Below are positions 45,798 to 56,240 of a stretch of DNA of 64,000 bases, one piece after another. The stretch comes from Ophiodon elongatus (lineage: Eukaryota > Chordata > Actinopteri > Perciformes > Hexagrammidae), in contig JACSYO010000506.1 of assembly GCA_016806645.1 (NCBI GenBank), forward strand, positions 1,092,001 to 1,156,000, given 5' to 3'. How positions within the stretch are numbered: position 1 is the stretch's first letter; every line of letters starts with the position of its first letter. The translations under genes were made by a program, and so were the position numbers. The notes under the pieces are model-generated. The model was not told the origin of the DNA, ran no database searches, and saw only the letters and a list, made by a program, of their open reading frames with translations.

Positions 45798-48155
45798 TGT
45801 GTGTGTGTGTGTGTGTGAGTGTGAGAGTGAGAGACACGGATGTGTGTCATCATCATAGTGGGTTTAACTAAGTTTAGAATCTCCTGCACTTTTAGCTCAT
45901 CAGATGTCACATTAACATTAACAAGACTACATCTTGTTGCTTTCTTTAACATAATCATTAAGTGAAAAAAAGTCTAATTTGTTAGCAGAAATACAATGTG
46001 CGTTTCTGAAATATGCCACAGTTGGGGTTAGCATAATATATATATATATCAATTATTTTCAGTCACAGGGTGCAACATATCTCTATGGAGTCATCTATCT
46101 ATGATTTACAAGAAGTTGTGAAAAGTAGTGAGAATCCCAATTTGCAAATTAAAAAGAATCTTTGAATCAGTGATGGCGTTGTATAAAACAGGGTGGTGGT
46201 GGTGGTGGTGGTGGTGGTGAAGGTGGTGAAGCAGGCGCCTTTGGGGTCATCTCCTTCAGGGTTTTGTGGGTCAAAACACTGACTGTTCCTAAAATGTTTT
46301 TTGTCGGTGATTTGTGTTTTAGCTGCAAAGACGGCGTCTTCAGGAAGTACCAGGGAGCTCGCACTAAAGAGGACTTCCTCAGCTTTGTCGATGAGCAGAA
46401 ATGGAAAGCCGTAGAGCCGATTTCATCTTGGTTCGGGCCATCTTCGTTTCTGTGAGTATTCACAGCTTTATCTGATCACCATGATGATGATGATGACGAT
46501 GAAGTGTGATGATAAGGTTACTCAGCATACTGAGCATCAGCATTTTCCACTTCCTTACAAACATGATGGTGTACATACATTGTACATCAATGTCAAATGA
46601 TCCTCTTCTGGTTATCGTTAAATGTATTAAGACTGACATGGCCCAGCCCCAAGGACACACACAGTGATACAGAAAACAGAAAACAACATCCGATACCAGC
46701 CCTATTAGTTCTAGTCTTAGTGTCTCTGTTGGCTTAAAAACAGAACCGCAAACACCCCTTCCTGTCTTCTACCTGTTATTTTTCATGATTAGGCTCTGAA
46801 GTGATGTTAGTTTGAGAAACCCGTATTAAATGACATGTCCCGTCATTTCCCTCTTTCTTTTTGGCAGAATGAATTCAATGTCTGCTTTGTTCAAGCTCTC
46901 CATGTTTATCCGGGTAAGTGAGGATTTTACTCTCTGATAGTGCTGTCTGTCAACATGTAGGTTGTTATATGTATGTAGGAAGGTGTTTCTTTCATTTCCC
47001 ACGATCCATTCAAAGAAGACTGCAGCTCAGTGTGAGATTGCATGAGGGAATCCGACTGGCTTTTACGTGCAAACTGCAACAAACCTTTGTTTTACAGGAT
47101 ACAGGGTTGACACATTAACACTGTAGACTACATACTGTTGGAAAGAAGAGTGAACTTACAGGAAACAAAGCTGTTTAAGTGAATCATGCTTCCCAGTTTT
47201 TTTAACAAAGCAAAATACTAGTCTGTCCATGAGTATCAATTTTTGGGGTTTTATTTTTGCAAACATTACAGAAAACAGGGGGGGAATTATTGGGGACTAT
47301 TTTCAGCTACGGATTAATACACATTTAGTTCTTTACTGAATATTTCTGGCAGCTGGACGTTGTATGTGAGATTGAGTCAAAAGAAACCACAGTGCTGATG
47401 TTCGTCATAATTTGGGCTTGTTGATGTATTTTGCGCTATAGTTTTGCTGTTATTGACCGTCCATCTATAGGCTCAAGTAAAAACTTTTTTTGTATTTTCC
47501 AGCGTTGTCATAACTACATGACAGAGCAGCTGGGGATTCCTGTTTGGGGGTCTTACGTTATCTTTGGTTTGGCCACTCTGTTCTCCGGCCTTGCATTGGG
47601 ACTGGTGAGTACTTGTTCTTGATTTTTAGAAACACGGAAACTTGTGACTCTTCTTGCAGCGTTCATCAAGTATGAATTAATGGTTATTGTTGTATTGTCT
47701 CTGCAGTTACTGGTGTTCATAGCCGATTTTGCCTTCCCCTCACGACGCTTTTCCAATTCAGACTACTACCAGAGTGAGTTTTTAATGAGCATAATAAATA
47801 CTGTTTTACTCTACATTTATTTTCTAAACAACCACAGCACAGGTTTGCTAGTTGTCAGGTTTCATTAATGGTCACTGACTGTTGTTCTAAATGTTATTCT
47901 GCAGAAAAACAGACAATGGAGCAGGCGAGGTTAATCCAACGGCAAGAGGACGAGCATGAGGCCGACGGCGAGGAAGACGACGAAGATGAAGACGAGGAGG
48001 ACGACGACCAGGACCAGGATGTGGTCTGGAGGCGGAGGAGGAGAGGGTCCCCGGAGGGTCGCCCAGAACCTAAAGGACAGGGTTACTCTGACGAAGCTCT
48101 GAGGAAGAGGGTGGTGGGCAACCGTGAGGAGGAAGATGATGATGAGGACACCTAG
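43591..48155 (+). CDS. tmx1: tmx1, thioredoxin-related transmembrane protein 1 (ER oxidoreductase), complete, 8 exons
   Basis: The model joins 43591-43802, 44208-44323, 45617-45662, 46323-46451, 46868-46913, 47503-47604, 47707-47773 and 47905-48155: 969 bp, 322 residues plus TAG. Every intron is GT-AG and the frame is continuous. TMX1 is a type I ER membrane protein disulfide isomerase that acts preferentially on membrane-bound clients. Seen here: a signal-peptide core (28-45, likely cut after VSA46), a thioredoxin domain (about 50-165) with WCPAC (C76, C79) and cis-proline P121 in LPTIYH, one transmembrane helix (about 200-222), and a cytosolic tail with an acidic run (254-278), five arginines (282-286) and a second acidic end. 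Human TMX1 has 280 residues; the excess here is in the N-terminus and tail. The membrane-proximal DCLCP of human TMX1 reads DFAFP here. The first ATG has a strong Kozak context (G at -3, G at +4). Confidence 0.97.
43803..44207 (+). other. tmx1 intron 1, with five TAACGG sites
   Basis: This 405-bp intron (GTCAGT ... CCCGCAG) opens with an imperfect 13-14-bp tandem repeat (43818-43880) holding five TAACGG hexamers, at 43819, 43833, 43846, 43859 and 43872. These fit the MYB consensus YAACNG. The rest is moderately GC-rich and without recognisable repeats. Confidence 0.8.
44208..44323 (+). CDS. tmx1: tmx1 exon 2: thioredoxin active site
   Basis: The acceptor CCCGCAG| and donor CCCG|GTAGGC flank 116 bp encoding YAPWCPACQQLQPAW, then the conserved NIAKVDVTEQPG. 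The redox pair is C76/C79 in the WCPAC setting characteristic of TMX1 (PDI itself has CGHC). A second helix residue, W84, and the KVDVTEQ strand are as in the human protein. Confidence 0.97.
44324..45616 (+). other. tmx1 intron 2
   Basis: This 1.29-kb GT-AG intron contains a piece of a fish interspersed repeat at about 44580-44640 (TAGATAGATACTTTATTAAT, then CCCGCAAGGGGAAATT). I have seen this type widely in teleost DNA but cannot assign its class with confidence. The remainder is AT-rich with nothing recognised. Confidence 0.7.
45617..45662 (+). CDS. tmx1: tmx1 exon 3: cis-proline segment
   Basis: This is a small 46-bp exon (acceptor TGTAAG|, donor CA|GTAAGT) encoding GLSGRFIITSLPTIYH. P121 is the cis-proline that faces the CPAC site in the thioredoxin fold; human TMX1 reads ITALPTIYH. 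A long TG microsatellite begins about 53 bp downstream of its donor. Confidence 0.96.
45716..45817. repeat. (TG)n microsatellite in tmx1 intron 3
   Basis: About 100 bp of GT dinucleotide with a few GA/GG interruptions, starting 53 bp after the exon 3 donor. Confidence 0.97.
46191..46219. repeat. (GGT)n microsatellite in tmx1 intron 3
   Basis: Nine GGT/TGG triplets ending about 103 bp before the exon 4 acceptor. Confidence 0.95.
46323..46451 (+). CDS. tmx1: tmx1 exon 4: end of thioredoxin fold
   Basis: This 129-bp exon (acceptor GTTTTAG|, donor CT|GTGAGT) encodes CKDGVFRKYQGARTKEDFLS and then the WKAVEPISSWFGPSS segment. Both closely follow human TMX1 (CKDGEFRRYQGPRTKKDF; EPVSSWFGPGS). A (GGT)n tract lies about 105 bp upstream of the acceptor. 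Confidence 0.97.
46452..46867 (+). other. tmx1 intron 4
   Basis: This 416-bp intron has a GTGAGT donor and TTGGCAG acceptor. A short GAT-rich stretch lies near 46480-46502. Nothing else was recognised. Confidence 0.85.
46868..46913 (+). CDS. tmx1: tmx1 exon 5: lumenal linker
   Basis: This 46-bp exon (acceptor TTGGCAG|, donor CGG|GTAAGT) encodes LMNSMSALFKLSMFIR, matching human LMSSMSALFQLSMWIR. It belongs to the lumenal stretch between the thioredoxin fold and the membrane. Confidence 0.95.
46914..47502 (+). other. tmx1 intron 5
   Basis: This 589-bp intron runs from a GTAAGT donor to a TTTCCAG acceptor. No repeats or other features were recognised. Confidence 0.85.
47503..47604 (+). CDS. 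tmx1: tmx1 exon 6: pre-membrane segment and most of the transmembrane helix
   Basis: This 102-bp exon (acceptor TTTCCAG|, donor ACTG|GTGAGT) encodes RCHNYMTEQLGIPVWGS and then YVIFGLATLFSGLALGL. The hydrophobic stretch starts near residue 200. C185 corresponds to the single cysteine of human TCHNY. Confidence 0.97.
47707..47773 (+). CDS. tmx1: tmx1 exon 7: end of transmembrane helix and juxtamembrane region
   Basis: This 67-bp exon (acceptor CTGCAG|, donor CAGA|GTGAGT) encodes LLVFIADFAFPSRRFSNSDY and YQ. Against human IFVADCLCPSKRRR, both cysteines (C205 and C207 in human) are replaced, by F225 and F227. The basic RR that follows the membrane is kept. Confidence 0.95.
47905..48155 (+). CDS. 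tmx1: tmx1 exon 8: acidic cytosolic tail and stop
   Basis: The acceptor CTGCAG| is followed by 251 bp to the TAG at 48153-48155. It encodes a low-complexity tail: KKQTMEQARLIQRQ, then about 25 mostly Asp/Glu residues (254-278), VVW, five arginines (282-286), a Gly/Pro/Ser region, and a second acidic cluster at the C-terminus (314-321). Human TMX1 also has an acidic tail, but a less extreme one. The tail is rich in GAG/GAT/GAC triplets, so its length may vary by slippage. Confidence 0.95.
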
Positions 48156-48957
48156 GGAGTCGCATGGTTCCTATTCGTTTGAGAAGCGCATCATGGAGTC
48201 AGCAAAGTCGGAGGAGCTTCGGTCCCGAGCAGCAGCAGTGTTTACAGCAGGGAGTCTTTCAAACCCCTCCTCCTAACCTCCCTTTCTCCTCCTCTGGGCC
48301 CCCAGAAACACCTCGCTTCTTTTCTTCTCCCTCCCTGTTTTTTTTTTTTTTTAACAGGAGCGCTTTAGACTCTCTCTCCGCCTGAGCAGCTAGCTCCACC
48401 TGGAAACAGCAACAAAAAAAACCACCCACTCCTGACACCTGTTTCCACTCGTGGTGACGAATGGCCTGGCTGAGGTTTAGGTATGAAGTGCAGTAGAGCT
48501 GGATTTTGCAATGTTGTTTATGCTATGCATCATTTTTTAAAAGATATGTGTTTATTATGTTTATCTCAGAATTATTATACCAGGCTTGTGTTTGAGGTTT
48601 ATTTTGTCCATTTGTATTACTTCACAGCTAATGTATACATTATTATGTTATTTTATGTTCCATATATATTTTAAACCCAACGTACCAATGTTCACACGCC
48701 ATTCCTCATTTCAGTGTGTGATGGAGGGAAGAGTGAAAAAGAAAATGTCTCCCAAGTGTTAGTTATAATCCTTAAGATTTCTCTCCTGGTCGATTTGACG
48801 ACACCGTTGGTTACCGTGGTAACAGCAAGCTCACAACTTGTTGCATTGCTACCTGACTCAAAACTCATCCGATAGTAAATGACCATCTTATTTTGTCGAT
48901 GCATTTCTTTTGAATAATCGCTGTCAGACAAACGCACTGCGTCTCCTGTGACTCCAC

Positions 48958-48963
48958 AATAAA
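48958..48963 (+). promoter_or_regulatory. proximal polyadenylation signal of tmx1
   Basis: The canonical hexamer AATAAA lies 803 bp after the tmx1 stop, with a T/G-containing stretch (TGCTTTCAGTGTG) about 25 bp downstream that could serve as the downstream element. Confidence 0.5.
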
Positions 48964-50013
48964 GCCACCCTGAGTTTCTCCACTTGAATGCTTTCAGTGT
49001 GAAGTCACAGCAGTAAGAACTGTATCGTCACGGGCAGCAACCCAACACAGCTCGGCTGTCGGAGAATAAGCACTGAGGCTGGTATCAATGAAGGCAATTT
49101 AAATCCAGTGCGGTAGTGGCGGACTCCGTCACAAATACTTAAAAAACTACTACATAGAAAGGTCGATCTAAATGCATTGAATGGCATTTGCAGAAGAAAA
49201 TGCAGACCGTAAAAGATCTTAAACAGGGTTCAGGGCTATACCTTTTAAATCTCAGCCCAGTGGGTTTCCCCCAGTCTGTGTAAAGTGTGCACCCAGGCGC
49301 TACAGGTATGTGATGGGGCGGGAACCTTTCGTATGGCGTTGGTTCTGGTTCTCGGCAATCACACCAAAATGTTTTCACTTTAACTGAGCAGCACACTTGC
49401 CAGTTTGTAGAAACGCTCGGTGGATGCTGGTGTTAAAAAAATTAACCAAATATACGGCCTGGTGAATATTCTGTAGATACTCTAAGTCCCCGTAATGTAT
49501 CATGCAATCAGCCGAAGGGATGTTATGTTTTATTTTGTCTTACTAATGTTTACCTGTGATTCTCTAATTATTACGGGGCGTTTACTTAAATAACCCAGAT
49601 GTGTTGTCGACTTGTCAGCGGGTCTACAGAACAGTATTTGCATGCTGTAATATAATTAAAGAGAGGAACAATTTAGGGACACCCTTTCCTGAGTGGTTGA
49701 GGTCTGACGTATCCGTCCTGGTGCTGCTCTGCTTTGTGGAACAGGAAGAGGATCAGAAAGAAGCTCCTCTCGGCATAATTCTGCCTCGCATTTTGGACTT
49801 CTTTACGGCTCAAAATGTCAAATTAAACCTGATCTCTTCTCTTCTGGTTAATTTACCTGAATAGGTGATATTTTGTGTGCATTGGTTTCTCATTGAGATC
49901 TTGAGCAAAGTATCGCTCTTATGCGTATTCTTCAAATATTCATGCCACTCTAATCATCAGATCTAATCATTCATGCCTGTATCCTTTTCAGTCTTGTGAA
50001 GCAAAAAGGGGAA

Positions 50014-50026
50014 GTGTGTGTGTGTG

Positions 50027-50093
<67 letters not shown>

Positions 50094-50100
50094 GCGTGTG
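50014..50100. repeat. (GT)n microsatellite in the inferred tmx1 3' UTR
   Basis: About 87 bp of GT with a few GC interruptions, followed by CGAGCGAGCG. On the tmx1 mRNA strand it would be a long GU repeat. Confidence 0.97.
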
Positions 50101-50341
50101 CGAGCGAGCGACCAGTGTTTTTAATACACATTTCACTCAGCTGTTTGAATTAGGCTTATAATGACTGGTATAGACTTTGATTTTTTTTTTTTTTTCTTGC
50201 TGTTTATTCAAAAAAAGAGCTGATTACTTATTTTGGTGATGGTTGAAACAGGTTGTAGTTTTTTTTTTTTTTTTTTTTTTTTATACCCGACCACTATTAA
50301 CGGCTTCCCCTGCTCCTTTTATTGTTTGAACATTTCTTTTG

Positions 50342-50347
50342 AATAAA
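50342..50347 (+). promoter_or_regulatory. distal polyadenylation signal of tmx1
   Basis: The canonical AATAAA is followed within 30 bp by CTTGTGTTGCTT, a good GU-rich downstream element. A long T tract lies 60 bp upstream. It could be the end of a longer tmx1 transcript. Confidence 0.5.
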
Positions 50348-50593
50348 GGGTTAACTCTGGAAAAAAGTCTCACTTGTGTTGCTTACAATAGTTAACTGGC
50401 ACAAATATGCACTTCCAGTATTTATACTAATTAATAATCCACGAAGGAAGGAAACAGAATAGTTTAGTAGAAATGTTTAAAGTAGACCGTGCTGAAACCT
50501 GCTCCAGAAACATCCTGAAAAATAAACAAAAATCTGATATTTGGAGAAACATTTGCCAGAACATTTCATAATAGTACACAGAACATACTGCAG

Positions 50594-50960
50594 CAGTGGT
50601 GGGAGAAGTATTCAGATCCTTTCCAATGAAAATACTAATACAACAATGTAGCAGTACTCCACGAAGCCATTAATATTTCATTACTAATACAAGCAAAAGT
50701 CCTGCAGTCAAATCCTACTTCAGTAAAAGTATGTAAGAAAAATGTTTACTTTAAATATCAAAAGTAAAAGTACTGCCTTGGAAGGAAAAAAAAAGGCCCC
50801 GAATACATATATATTTTTAAATATGACAATCATGTCATCAATACATGATATTAGATTGTAGCTAATATTGATGCATCACTGTGTCGGCAGTATTTTACAG
50901 TTAACTGCTCATAAACTCAAATTCAGATCTTTTTTTATAACTTGTATTAAGTAGTAAGCA
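50594..50960 (+). mobile_element. hAT-like MITE (family C), 3'-truncated
   Basis: It starts CAGTGGTGGGAGAAGTATTC then AGATCC, the canonical left end, followed by ATACAACAATGTAGCAGTAC and AAAGTAAAAGTACTGCCTTG. The right end is lost or too diverged to recognise. Confidence 0.6.
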
Positions 50961-51749
50961 GGTTTAACGAAGTGAACAATTAAGTATGATAATTCCAAAT
51001 TTTTAAGAAACAGCACAATAAATACATTACCTAGTCTAATCATTGAAAACTAAACTCATAGAAATATGAAATTAATGGAAATATATTACAAAGAGCTCTG
51101 AGCCAGCAGATGTCACTCTTGCACTCTTTTTACTTCACGTTCAAACTAGAAGGAAAGTTTGTTGTGTTGCAAGTTTAAACAAAGCAAGTCAAAGTGCTTT
51201 TACATGAGACGTAAAAAGGCATCAAGAGAAGAAATACCAGGCAATATAAAAAAAAAAAAAAAAGACACATTTAAATAGGATTCAAAAGAGTAGAATAAAA
51301 TAGAAGATGAGAAAGAATAAAAACAGCGACAGGGCTTCCAGTTTATCACAGCGCTACACTTCATGTAGCAGACAGGAAACTTACAGTGGCACTTAATGTG
51401 TGTTGGAGCAAATGTAAAGCTACAGTTCATTTGTTCTCCTGGGGCGCCCCCCCCCCCCCTTTACTCCCCCTTCCCTCCCCTCCCTCCTTTGAGTGGTGTT
51501 TCTCCCCCTGGAGTAAGAGGGGAGCCGGTCTCTGGAGTGGATCTCTAATCAGTGCTTGCAGCTTGAGTGACCTTCTGCTCGTGCTCTGTTTCGCAGAGTT
51601 TCACCTCTCAGAGGGAGAGGGTGGAGGAGGAGGTGGAAGGTGTTTCCACTTCCTCCTCCACCCTCCAGGGACTCACCCACCAGGGACCCACCCTCCAGGG
51701 ACTCCCCCTGCTGTACCAGCCACGCTGCAGGCCCTGCCGATGGCTTAGG

Positions 51750-51752
<3 letters not shown>

Positions 51753-51798
<46 letters not shown>
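51753..51798. repeat. (GT)23 microsatellite
   Basis: Pure GT tract. Immediately left, 51663-51714 holds imperfect CACCCACCAGGGAC / CACCCTCCAGGGAC units. Confidence 0.97.
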
Positions 51799-51800
<2 letters not shown>

Positions 51801-52094
51801 ACACAGCCTGGCTTTGATTCATCTGATGGGCAGTCGGCCGTTCTTTATGCTCTGCGATGTAAAGTGAAGGCAGATGGCGCCGCTGCTGCGTTAGTGGTTT
51901 TCTGTTCTTGTTCATTTATCCCGCTCTGGTCCATGTGGTTTTCCATTGTCCTTGTTTTCACTTCTACCAGGGAAGTTTTTGAAATGTTTGCAGCGATGGA
52001 GGAATGCTCTTGATTTCGGTGTAATAACACAATTAAGCCTCATTTGTAGAGAAGAATTCCATCTTCGTTAGCCAACGCTAACGTGGCCGTGTAG

Positions 52095-52385
52095 ACGTTG
52101 GTCCACCACTTTGGCCCAGACTGAAATATTTCAGTCTGAATCATTGCTGGGATAAAAAAAATAAAATAACGACTGTTTGACGGAGTTTGATAACATTTTG
52201 TTCAGACTTTTATTGACCCCAAACCAATGGATCCTACCGGCTTTGGTGATCTCCTGACTTTAACTCTATAGCGCCACCGTGACGTTGGTGTCGGTGGTTC
52301 AGGGTGAAATATTTTGGCGTGACTTGCTCTAAATTCTAATCAAACGACCACAAGGCCTAAGGTCAGCCTCACAGAGCTGCTGACA
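52095..52385 (+). repeat. Decayed teleost interspersed repeat (family D)
   Basis: GTCCACCACTTTGGCCCAGA then CTGAAATATTTCAG, CTTTGGTGATCTCCTGACTT, TATAGCGCCACCGTGACG and CAGCCTCACAGAGCTGCTGA: widely spaced conserved pieces of the family in the usual order. Confidence 0.6.
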
Positions 52386-53168
52386 CAAAAAATATAATTG
52401 AAAACACATCTTTTCACCGACTAAATTCGGTTGAAAATGAAAGATGAAAAGGTTGTTTCTGTGACTTACGAGTCAAATTTTAAAACTTTCATTAACAAAA
52501 ACGTGAAACCATTGTTAAAGTTCCAGTTCAATCACTACCACCACCATTGCCGCACTGTAAGCCGAGCCGTTTAAATAAACCGTAAATTTCCTCGCTGCTG
52601 CAGATCCATCTCAAGCCAACTGGCACGCGATCTTGCAGAGTGCTGGGTTTCATTATTTACCTTCACTCACCTTCCTGTCTGTCTCCACATCAATCATGTG
52701 CTGGTGTTCTGACTCTCAAAATGGAAAGAAATGTAGCCGCATGCTGACATTTCACTCTTTACATTGAGGCAGTTTGTTGCTCAGAAAGTGTGATTAATGG
52801 TATTTGTTTGGGACAAGCATGTCGTCCAAATGCGCGTAATTCTAAAATAAACAGTTTTATATTTTCTTAAAGAACCTTGAATATACCTTTATATTAAATC
52901 ACAGTTTCCAACGCTACCAAATGTGTCATGAATTCTGTGAAAACTTCTATAAGACGATGAACAATGAATATTTCACCTGGTTGCTTGAGTTTCACGTAGA
53001 TACAGAATATACGGTAAATTATATGGTTTATTTTAACAGCTTTTCAGCAAAAAGAGAAGACTGCCTGCATATTGAGGAGTTCAGATTTCCTCGAGGCCCG
53101 TGAGATGGAAATGAGGAACAATCCCACTCTTCAGAGGAGCTCGATGACAATATCAGGTATACGTTCTA

Positions 53169-53727
53169 CAGTCAGGAGTGGAAGAAGTATTCAGATCCTT
53201 CATTTATAAGTAAAAGTAGCAGTAGTACAATGTAAAGATACTGCGTCTTCTTACCGGATCAGCTCTAATCAGCCACATAACTGAAAACACCTGTGTGGGT
53301 GCTGCTCCTTTAATCTATAGACCTTCTGTTTATTCTTCAGCATAATTCATGTTATTAAATTAAATCTATTATGATGCTTCACATTTTATAAATGGTGCAT
53401 GTGTTTATTTGTAAAATGAAGGAAACTAGTAACTATAGCTGTAAGTAAAATGTGCAGTATTTATCTCTGAATAGTAGCTGTTAATTCCATTTGTTGGTTC
53501 TTTAATGCATTTTATTTCGTAATATCTGTTGTTTTAATGTTAAATCTTAATCTGAAAAGTAACAATAGCTATCGATAAATGCCGTGGAGTAACATTTATC
53601 TCCAAATGTAAAAGAGTAGAAGTACAAAGGAGCATAAAATGGAGATACTCAAGTAAAGTACAAGTACCTTAAAACTGAACTAATGTGCAGTAGTTGAATA
53701 ATTGTACGTGATTACTGTCCACCACTG
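53169..53727 (+). mobile_element. hAT-like MITE (family C), both ends present
   Basis: It starts CAGTCAGGAGTGGAAGAAGT and ends CTGTCCACCACTG, giving short terminal inverted repeats (CAGTGGTGGA type, with a few changes at the left). Internal AAGTAAAAGTAGCAGTAGTA and AAATACTCAAGT-like blocks are shared with the other copies. It is 559 bp and non-coding. The hAT assignment rests on the terminal bases and on my memory of this abundant fish element. Confidence 0.65.
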
Positions 53728-56017
53728 TCTGTGGTGGAGAAATGACCTGAATCTCCATCTGCTGTCATATTTTCCACCTCAGCGGTGTGCAGCCTGCTTT
53801 CCCACACTCCTCTTCCCAAATTCATCTGTTTCTCAGCGTAAATCAATTGGATTTCCATTTTGGCAAACACATAATTCGTTGAATCTCATAATGGTAATGA
53901 TACTCCAACCAATGATGAATTATATCAACTTCATTGGCAAAATGCCTTTTCTGCTTGAAAGTTTTATTATATAAGAATCGAGCGACTCTTCAGTATGCAG
54001 GACGAGGCAGAGACATCTTTGGCTTGAGGTCTTTTTTTTTTTTTTTTTTTTTTTCTTCATTATTTAAATCCCCGGGCCAGTGGCCGAGAGGGTTTTTTTG
54101 CTCAAACCACAAAAATCCATGAGAAAAACAAGGCAGTGTTATATGATCCCGCCTCGCTCGCTGAGCTACTGGACGCCAGCGAGGTGCGAGTTTGAGCGTT
54201 TAACAAGGCAGCACTTGTTCTCTGAGCTGCTGTGTCCCCTCAGTGTCCTCCGTGTGGTTAGACCATTAAAACCTATAAAGGAGATGAAGAGATTGAGATT
54301 CCTCTGTTTGGGCTTGTAACGATGATTTATTCATCAATCTGAAATGCTGGAGGAGATAATCAGGAGACTGGGACAATGCGTTTTGTTCTTTCTTGTCTGC
54401 CTGCCTTCCTTCTAAAACTTTCCTTCTCATGAACAACAACAACAACTCACAACATTGAGCAGATCAGTGCAGTTGGTCTCAAATGATGTAGTAACAATTA
54501 TGCTGCAGTTCAAAACCTTGAAAATGAATACAACTTTTCATATGTTCAGCAGATTTGGAGAATCTTTCATGCACTGCAAACAAATAAAATCACGTTAATC
54601 ACCCTTTTGTAAATGGAAGCGCAAATGCAGGAGAAAATGTTTACACAGCAAAAATCTATTAAATACAAATATTTAGGCCTGTGTTTCTATAATCTTGATT
54701 ATTTGATCAATTGTATTTTTAAAATGTATTTTCCTTTGATTTTTCTTTTTTAATTAATCAAATTTGTCTGTCAAACACAAACTACATGCCCTCCCATTGT
54801 AAACGCATCAAACTTAGCAGAATAGTTGAGTCACATTCAAAGTGATTCAGAAAGAAATGTTGACTGTATTTTCTTTTTACCTGAACAAATTGGAAACCTT
54901 TGAATTCACCTTTTCTTTTTTTTACCTTCATGACTAACGTGCTAGTGTGGCGCCACATTGCAGCTATAGTACCTCTTTCTTCATGTGTCCATCCATCAGA
55001 CTGTGACTGTTTAGTGACTAATTGTTTTCTCCACCATGATTACAGACCACCAAAATGATAATTTTTTTCTTCCACAAACACCGCCCTCTGCTATCCCCTA
55101 TTTCCATCTATGAGCTGTGTGTCACTTCCTCGCAGGTCAGATAATTGCCTGGTGGCTCAAACAGAAATAAAGAATGAACACAAAGGTTTGTTGTTGTGTC
55201 TCCCCTCCAGTCTGCAGCAGGTACATTTTCAGGAAACCGTTGTGGTCATGCCAGAGAGAAAACCCTGTCTCCTGTCCTCGCCTGGATGCAGACGTCTTTC
55301 TTTCACTGTATGCGGGATACTAAAATAGCAGCACATGCTCCCTGAAGTATAAACACGGGAGAATATACTGGCTGGGTTTGCAGTGGGTTCAGGATAAAGG
55401 CCGAAGCAGAGAGAGATCCCATCAGGGAAACGCAGAAAAAACACACTGAGGTCCATTTAAAGAATAATAAATTACATTTTTGACTCATGCGCAACATAAC
55501 TAACCCTAAAAAGATTTCCTCTAGTTTAATAAAGCCATCTAAAACAGCCTGCTTTGAATAAAAAATTAAGTAACGGTAACTGCATGTATAAGTTATAAAA
55601 AAGTGTGGCATTCACAACTTGCTTAATCAAGAGCTGCTTATAAATAAAACGTAATAAATACATACCTTATCGTTGGAGATACATCACATTTATTGGGCTT
55701 TATGTAAAATGGAGGAATGTCAATGTTAATCTAAGAAGAGGAAGTTGAGGAAGAGGTGTTGATGCAATCCTATATGTGCTCTGTGGCGTGAAGACAGAAG
55801 TCCTCTGGTCAGGAGGAGGTCGAGGTTTACTCACATCTCAAAACTTTAAACTGAATTTAATGAGCGGTGCAGCCGTTTCCATGGATCTGACGGTTTGTTT
55901 TGGAGTGTGTCACCTGATGCGAAACACACATCCGAGCCTAAAAAGTCCCTAAACTAACACATGAAACACACCCACCAGTTTAAACATTATCTCAGGTCAG
56001 CAGAACGAGCTTTGGGA

Positions 56018-56060
56018 GTGTGTGTGTGTGTGTGTGTGTGTGGGTGTGTGTGTGTGTGTT
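56018..56060. repeat. (GT)n microsatellite
   Basis: GT tract of 43 bp with one GGG interruption. Confidence 0.96.
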
Positions 56061-56240
56061 TAGACAATTTGCGATTCAGTTTTGTACGTATTAAATCTCC
56101 TCACAGGAAATGGATACATGGAAAAATGAAGGGACGGGATGTGGGTTTGCCATTTGTCCGAGCCTAAAATGTGACGAGTGATAACATTAAGCTGCAAATT
56201 AATCCCTGTGTGCATCCGTAGTTTGTCATGCTGTTAACTC

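Larger units (their letters stand above)
45663..46322 (+). other. tmx1 intron 3, with TG and GGT repeats
   Basis: This 660-bp GT-AG intron contains (TG)n at 45716-45817, a short (TA)n near 46025-46036 and (GGT)n at 46191-46219. No gene is present apart from the flanking exons. Confidence 0.85.
48156..50375 (+). other. tmx1: tmx1 3' UTR (inferred extent)
   Basis: There is no competing gene on either strand before the MITE at 50594. Two canonical AATAAA signals could end the transcript, at 48958-48963 and 50342-50347, the latter followed by a TGTGTTGCTT element. The longer form would include a GU repeat (50014-50100) and a run of about 28 U (50260-50282). The open frame at 49601-49861 has no recognisable homology and is taken as chance. 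The extent is inferred; only mRNA data can fix it. Confidence 0.55.
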
